A DNA stretch of 64,000 nucleotides, taken from Euryodendron excelsum. Taxonomy: Eukaryota > Streptophyta > Magnoliopsida > Ericales > Pentaphylacaceae. Location: positions 9,379,501 to 9,443,500 of the forward strand of contig CM065392.1 of assembly GCA_033060915.1 (NCBI GenBank). Direction: 5' to 3'. Numbering within the stretch: the stretch's first letter is position 1; the number at the start of each line of letters is the position of its first letter. Shown piece after piece: positions 59,768 through 64,000 of the stretch. The position numbers and the translations under genes were made by a program. Under the pieces are notes generated by a model, which was not told where the DNA came from, ran no database searches, and saw only the letters and a program-made list of their open reading frames with translations.

Positions 59768-62700
59768 TGTAAGCATCCCATTTTTTCTCGCTCGGCAGTC
59801 TCCAATCCATCCAAACTTATGTTCAAGTCAATATGGACATATTCTAATCTAAATAAAATTTCCAAGTCTAATCCCGCCAATCGATCGATTCGCAGGCCCT
59901 TTGGGCCCAAATAGAGGCAAAAGGACCAAAATGCCCTTGGGGGCATTGATCGATCCAATTCCAATGGGCACATCTTTTCGAAGACGGTAAGTCCCCTTTC
60001 CAATTCCAATTAAATTCAACACACCTTTCGAGAAAGTTGATTCCTCGAGGTGGTAAGACCATCAAATTCGGCACATTCCCGAGTGAACTCTTTGGAATGG
60101 TAAGTCCCTTCAAACCTGTAGATCGGGACTAGACCCCAAGTCCCCAAAATGGTAGAATGGTCGACCTTTGGCGCCTGCTAGCTTGCCAATGAAGAAATGT
60201 CCATTTTGGCACGCCTTTCGAGAAAGTTAATTCCTCAGGCGCTAAGTCCACTTAGCAGCTTCCAGAGATTAGGCAGTCTCTAGAATGATCGCGACCCGTT
60301 AGAATAACGGAAATATTCGCAAACATCGCAACCGTTAGAGTGGCAGAAACACTCGCAAACAAGTCGATATAGGGAATTGCCAACAAACCCCTATATCATG
60401 GGACCTCCGTCAGAGTGACGGAAATACTCAAAACCCAGGTCAACACCAATGCCTGCTAGACCACTCCGGTAAAAAATGACCAAACTGCCCCTGGGGCCAT
60501 TTTCGACACGTTTCTCGAAAAAGTGCCTAAGTCCTCAGAATGGTAAGTCCACCCTTCCAAGATTGTCTGAAAGACAATCCGGTATGATTAGGTGCTTTCT
60601 AGTCAGTTTCGGGCCAATTCCGAGACATTTCAGTCTAGATGACCATTTTGCCCTTAGGCATCCAAGCGCCCCGGGAACCACATAGGCTCTGGGTATCAAA
60701 TCGATAACCTCCTGAGAATGCTTCTTATAGTATTCTTGGATTTTTTATTATCTTTCTGAATCGTTTCGAGTTAGTTCCGGCAAACCCGGTGCAAAATGAC
60801 CGTTTTGCTCCTGGTAGGCCGGTTGCCTTTTCTGACCACACTGACTCTGGGTATCAAAATGGTAGCCTCTTGGAACATTCTAGGTAATGTTTCTAAGTCT
60901 CGAGTCTTCTTCTGGGATATTCCGAGTCTATCCCGGTAGCTTTCCGGCCCGATTGACCGTTTTGCCCCTAATGGCCCAGTTAACCCCTCCGACATATCTC
61001 GCCATCATTTTTCAAGTCTACTACTCTTGAGACACTATTCTAAGGGTTCCTGTCCGTTTTCGGCCTTCCAGTTCATTCCCGCCCCTTTCAAATCATTCCC
61101 GGACCTTCCAGAGTCACTCCTAGTGAAGCCAGGCTAAAAATTGCATGGTAGTTACTAGTACAGGTGCCCAAATCTTCTGAAGATACGTTGCTTGTTGACC
61201 TTAAAACTTTCCTAAGTGGTTGGTGCCACTAGGATTTTTTCCTAGTGCCGCTGCAACAGGCGCTAGGTCATTGCAGTCTCTATAAATACAGAGCCTCCTC
61301 TAGCGTGAAAAGGGTCCGCAAACTCAATCTAAAAACTCTTCTCTTCGATATACAGAGCTCGTAGCCTCCCCAAACCCTAGTCTTCTTTAGGTTTTCCAAA
61401 ACCTTAGCCCCCATACACAAACCCTAGACCTCATACACTCATATACTCACATACACTCATATACACTCATACCCTAGCCTTCAAAGCCTCCATTGAACAA
61501 TTGAATTGCTGTAACTCTGAAGTTTCTGAAGATCCAAGCGGGCACTCGAAGATCAAGACGAAGATTGAAGCGAAGACCGAAACAAAGCAAGCAAAACAAC
61601 ACGAATAAAACAAGACACAAGGTAGGCTCCTAATTTAAGTTTCCGTAACTCCCCCCTCTCTCTTCTCTCTCCTGGCCCACTTGGGTTTTCTTCTATTTTA
61701 ATCCTCCATCTTCTCCCCCCCCCCCCCCCCCCTCTTGCATACTTGAAACAAGGGACTTCCCGGTCCATGTGTAAGATTAGACTATTGAAGGTTACCACGT
61801 CGGGGGCTTTCTATTAGTCTAACCGGAGACTACGTGGGTTCGGCCCCCTTGATTATGTGGTGAAGCCTTTAACCTTGTATGTTCACGACCCAACTTACAT
61901 TGTGCATATCATGATCTTGCATTCCTCCAATTCATTTTTCAACTTGTTTCAAAACTTGCATTAAATCTTCTTCTTCAAAACTTGTTTTCAAAATCACAAT
62001 CCTAAGGTGATTCTAGCCTTTCCATGGCTAGGGTTGCTTTAGGAAAGTGTTATATTTAAAGTGACTAATATGGTCTATATTTTCAAATCCTTGTTGTTTT
62101 TAAAATCACTATCTTAGAATGGTTCTAGCCTTCTTATTGTTAGAATCGTTTTAGGAAAGTGAGATATTTTTATAGACTTTCCAAAAAACTCTCTTTTCAA
62201 ATCTCACTTTCTAAAAAACCTCTTTTCCAACACAATTCCTAAAAACTCTCTCCAACTTCTTTCCAAAATTATTTTCTAAGAACTCTCTTCAAAAATCTAT
62301 TTTTCAAAACTCCTTTCAAACTTCTTTCTAAAAAAGCTCTCTTCAAAATTTACTTTCCAAAAACACTCCCTAAGTTTCCTTCCTAAAAACTTTTTCTAAA
62401 AAAATCCTTTTCCAAAAACTCTCTTTTTAAAATTCGTTTTCCAAAAACTCCTTTTAAGATCTCCTTCCAAAATCTCCCTTTTCAAAAACTCACTTTTTAA
62501 AAAAATCTCTTTCCTTAGAGTCCAAGTCAAGCCCTAGAGCCAACGATTAGGAAACCCTAATTTTCTTGCTTAAAACATGATTTCCAATCTTGCCTCAAAA
62601 CCTAGGCTTCCAAAATCTCTCTTTTTATATCAAAATCATAAGTTTTCAAAACCTATTTTCTACATCAAAACTATAGCATTTCAAATCTAGGGTTTCTAAA

Positions 62701-64000
62701 ACTTCTCCTTCCAATTCCATGCCAAATCCAATATTCCCTTTTAGGAAACCAAACCCAATCTCCCATTTAGGAAACTAGGTCTAATCCTTCGTTTTTGAAA
62801 ACAAAATCAAAACACCTCTTTTAGAAACAAAATCCAATCCTTTGTTTTAGGAAATATGAATCTCAATCCTTCTAACTGTAAACCTTTCCTAATCTACTCC
62901 TTCCTAATCTCATACAATCCTAAACCATAAGTTTTCCAAACTTAAACTTTCAAATCTTTCTTTAAACTTTAAGCTTCCAAATCTTTCTTAAACTCAAACC
63001 TTTCCTAATTTCAAATCTTTCTAAAACTCAAACTTCAATCTTTCTAAAATTCTAAACTTTCTAAATTTCAAATCTCTCCAAATTCAGAACTTTCTAAATT
63101 CAAAACTTACTAAATCCAAAACTTTCCTAAGTCAAAACTTCCTAAGTTAAAACTTTCTTAAGTCAAAACTTTCTAAATTCGAAACTTTCTTAAATTCTAA
63201 ACTTTCCAACTTTCAAATCTTTCCTATTTCAAAACTTTCTTATTTCAAAATATTTTCAAATCAAAACTTTTCTAATTTGAAAACTTTCCTAAACCAAAAC
63301 CTTCATAAAATGACAAGTTACTAAAATGAAACTTTTCTAAAACAGAACTTTCCTAATTCGAACCTTTCCTAAATCCAATCTTTTTCTAATCTTCCAAGTC
63401 TAATATTCGAATCAAATCTTTCTTAAGCTTCAATCTTTCCAAAACAAGTCCAAATCCTTCTTCCAAGTTCTGTCTTTCCAAATCAAAATCTAATCCTTTC
63501 AATTCCAGATTTCAATTTCTAATTTTCTATTCTAAGTTTAAATCAAACTCTTTTTTCCAATCAAACTCTTTTTTCAAATCAAACTTTCTACTTTCAATCG
63601 AACTCTTGTCTGAACTACGACTGACCTGATTCTTCAGAAAGGATACGTAGGCAACCCTCATGGGTGCGGTCACAACCTTTTTCAAATCTCAAATTCCACA
63701 ACCTTTTTCAAGTTTCTATTTCCATAACTTTTTTCGAACTTCCAATTCCATGATCTATTTCAAGCTTGCAATTCTAAATTTCTATTTTCAAATCGCTATT
63801 TCCAATCTCCAAAACTTTCTTTCAAAATCAAATCTATCTCTTCAAATATCTTTTCAAATCAAATCAAGTTCTTTTCAAATCTATTTTCAAACTCTCTTTT
63901 CTTGTAATTGCATGTAATGCATCATTCTTTTAAACATTCTTTTTCTAAAGTTGATAGTTTTGGATATTTGTTAATCGAAGACTCTAATAGGTGAATCTAG
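59768..64000 (+). mobile_element. Tat/Ogre-like LTR, second copy, cut by the window end
   Basis: Starts TGTAAGCATCCCATTTTTT. It carries the same landmarks as the solo LTR at 19976: TGCCTGCTAG(A/C)CC...GGT(A/G)AAAAATGAC, a mid-LTR TATA box (TATAAATACA, 61281) and GATACGTAGGCAACC...GGTGCGGTCAC (63639-63673). By comparison with the first LTR it should end about 315 bp beyond the window. The preceding 5 bp GTCGG is the candidate TSD. Internal tracts include palindromic CCGTTAGAATAACGG-type repeats (60297-60430), poly-C (61715-61732) and a pyrimidine-rich degenerate array (about 62060-63600). Whether it is solo or part of a full element cannot be told. Confidence 0.8.
61281..61290 (+). promoter_or_regulatory. 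LTR TATA box
   Basis: TATAAATACA at the position equivalent to 21777 in the first Tat/Ogre-like LTR. Confidence 0.6.

Noticed and set aside
19976..64000. The LTRs at 19976 and 59768 as the two LTRs of one giant element
   Set aside because: The first is closed on both sides by ACTAA and an empty-site match. The 35 kb between them holds a host gene and unrelated elements, and the two LTRs are clearly diverged.
1..64000. CRISPR arrays, bacterial operons, rRNA genes
   Set aside because: None seen. The tandem repeats here have no regular unique spacers and the gene content is plant nuclear.

Overview
This is a TE-rich stretch of an angiosperm nuclear genome, most likely a eudicot. It is AT-rich, has short GT-AG introns, and carries one clear protein-coding gene among plant LTR retrotransposons, MITEs, a CACTA-like element and an old plant pararetrovirus insertion. 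I cannot place the species. No tRNA or rRNA gene, CRISPR array or bacterial-type operon is visible.

Layout, left to right. 0-4.7 kb: decayed endogenous caulimovirid (plant pararetrovirus) in two pieces of opposite orientation. 5.4-9.2 kb: CACTA-like element enclosing splice-site-bounded fragments that look like a captured gene on the minus strand. 9.28-16.22 kb: nearly complete Ty1/copia element on the minus strand, with ~1.1 kb LTRs and TSD CTATC, damaged only by a few G-to-A point changes. 16.8-18.5 kb: second copia element on the plus strand, heavily deleted, TSD GTCGA. 19.9-28.2 kb: three copies of one long-TIR MITE-like family. The first is split by a 4.8 kb Tat/Ogre-like solo LTR and the second by a 1.2 kb chromovirus-like solo LTR. 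28-37 kb: mostly non-coding, with broken gene fragments (an unidentified 5' gene end, a GRAS-factor C-terminus) and several MITEs.

37.6-43.8 kb: the one convincing functional gene, on the minus strand. It encodes a large PICBP/PCBP-type calmodulin-binding protein, predicted here as 3 coding exons and 1778 aa. Exons 2 and 3 are phase-0 tandem duplicates of the 3' part of exon 1, and each copy carries a plant CaM-binding domain. A TATA box, short upstream ORFs and a probable 3'UTR intron can be placed. About 8 kb upstream (51.8 kb), a copy of its promoter/5' leader survives without coding sequence, a sign of an old local duplication.

53.3-64 kb: a nest of retroelements. A copia 5' LTR and gag is interrupted by a Tat-lineage Ty3/gypsy element (LTR, gag, protease, RNase H end, integrase; most RT missing). 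That element's protease region is interrupted by a 1.3 kb solo LTR (TSD AATGT). Its 3' tandem repeats are interrupted by a second Tat/Ogre-like LTR that runs off the window. Three solo LTRs and several internal deletions indicate frequent removal of retroelements by recombination.
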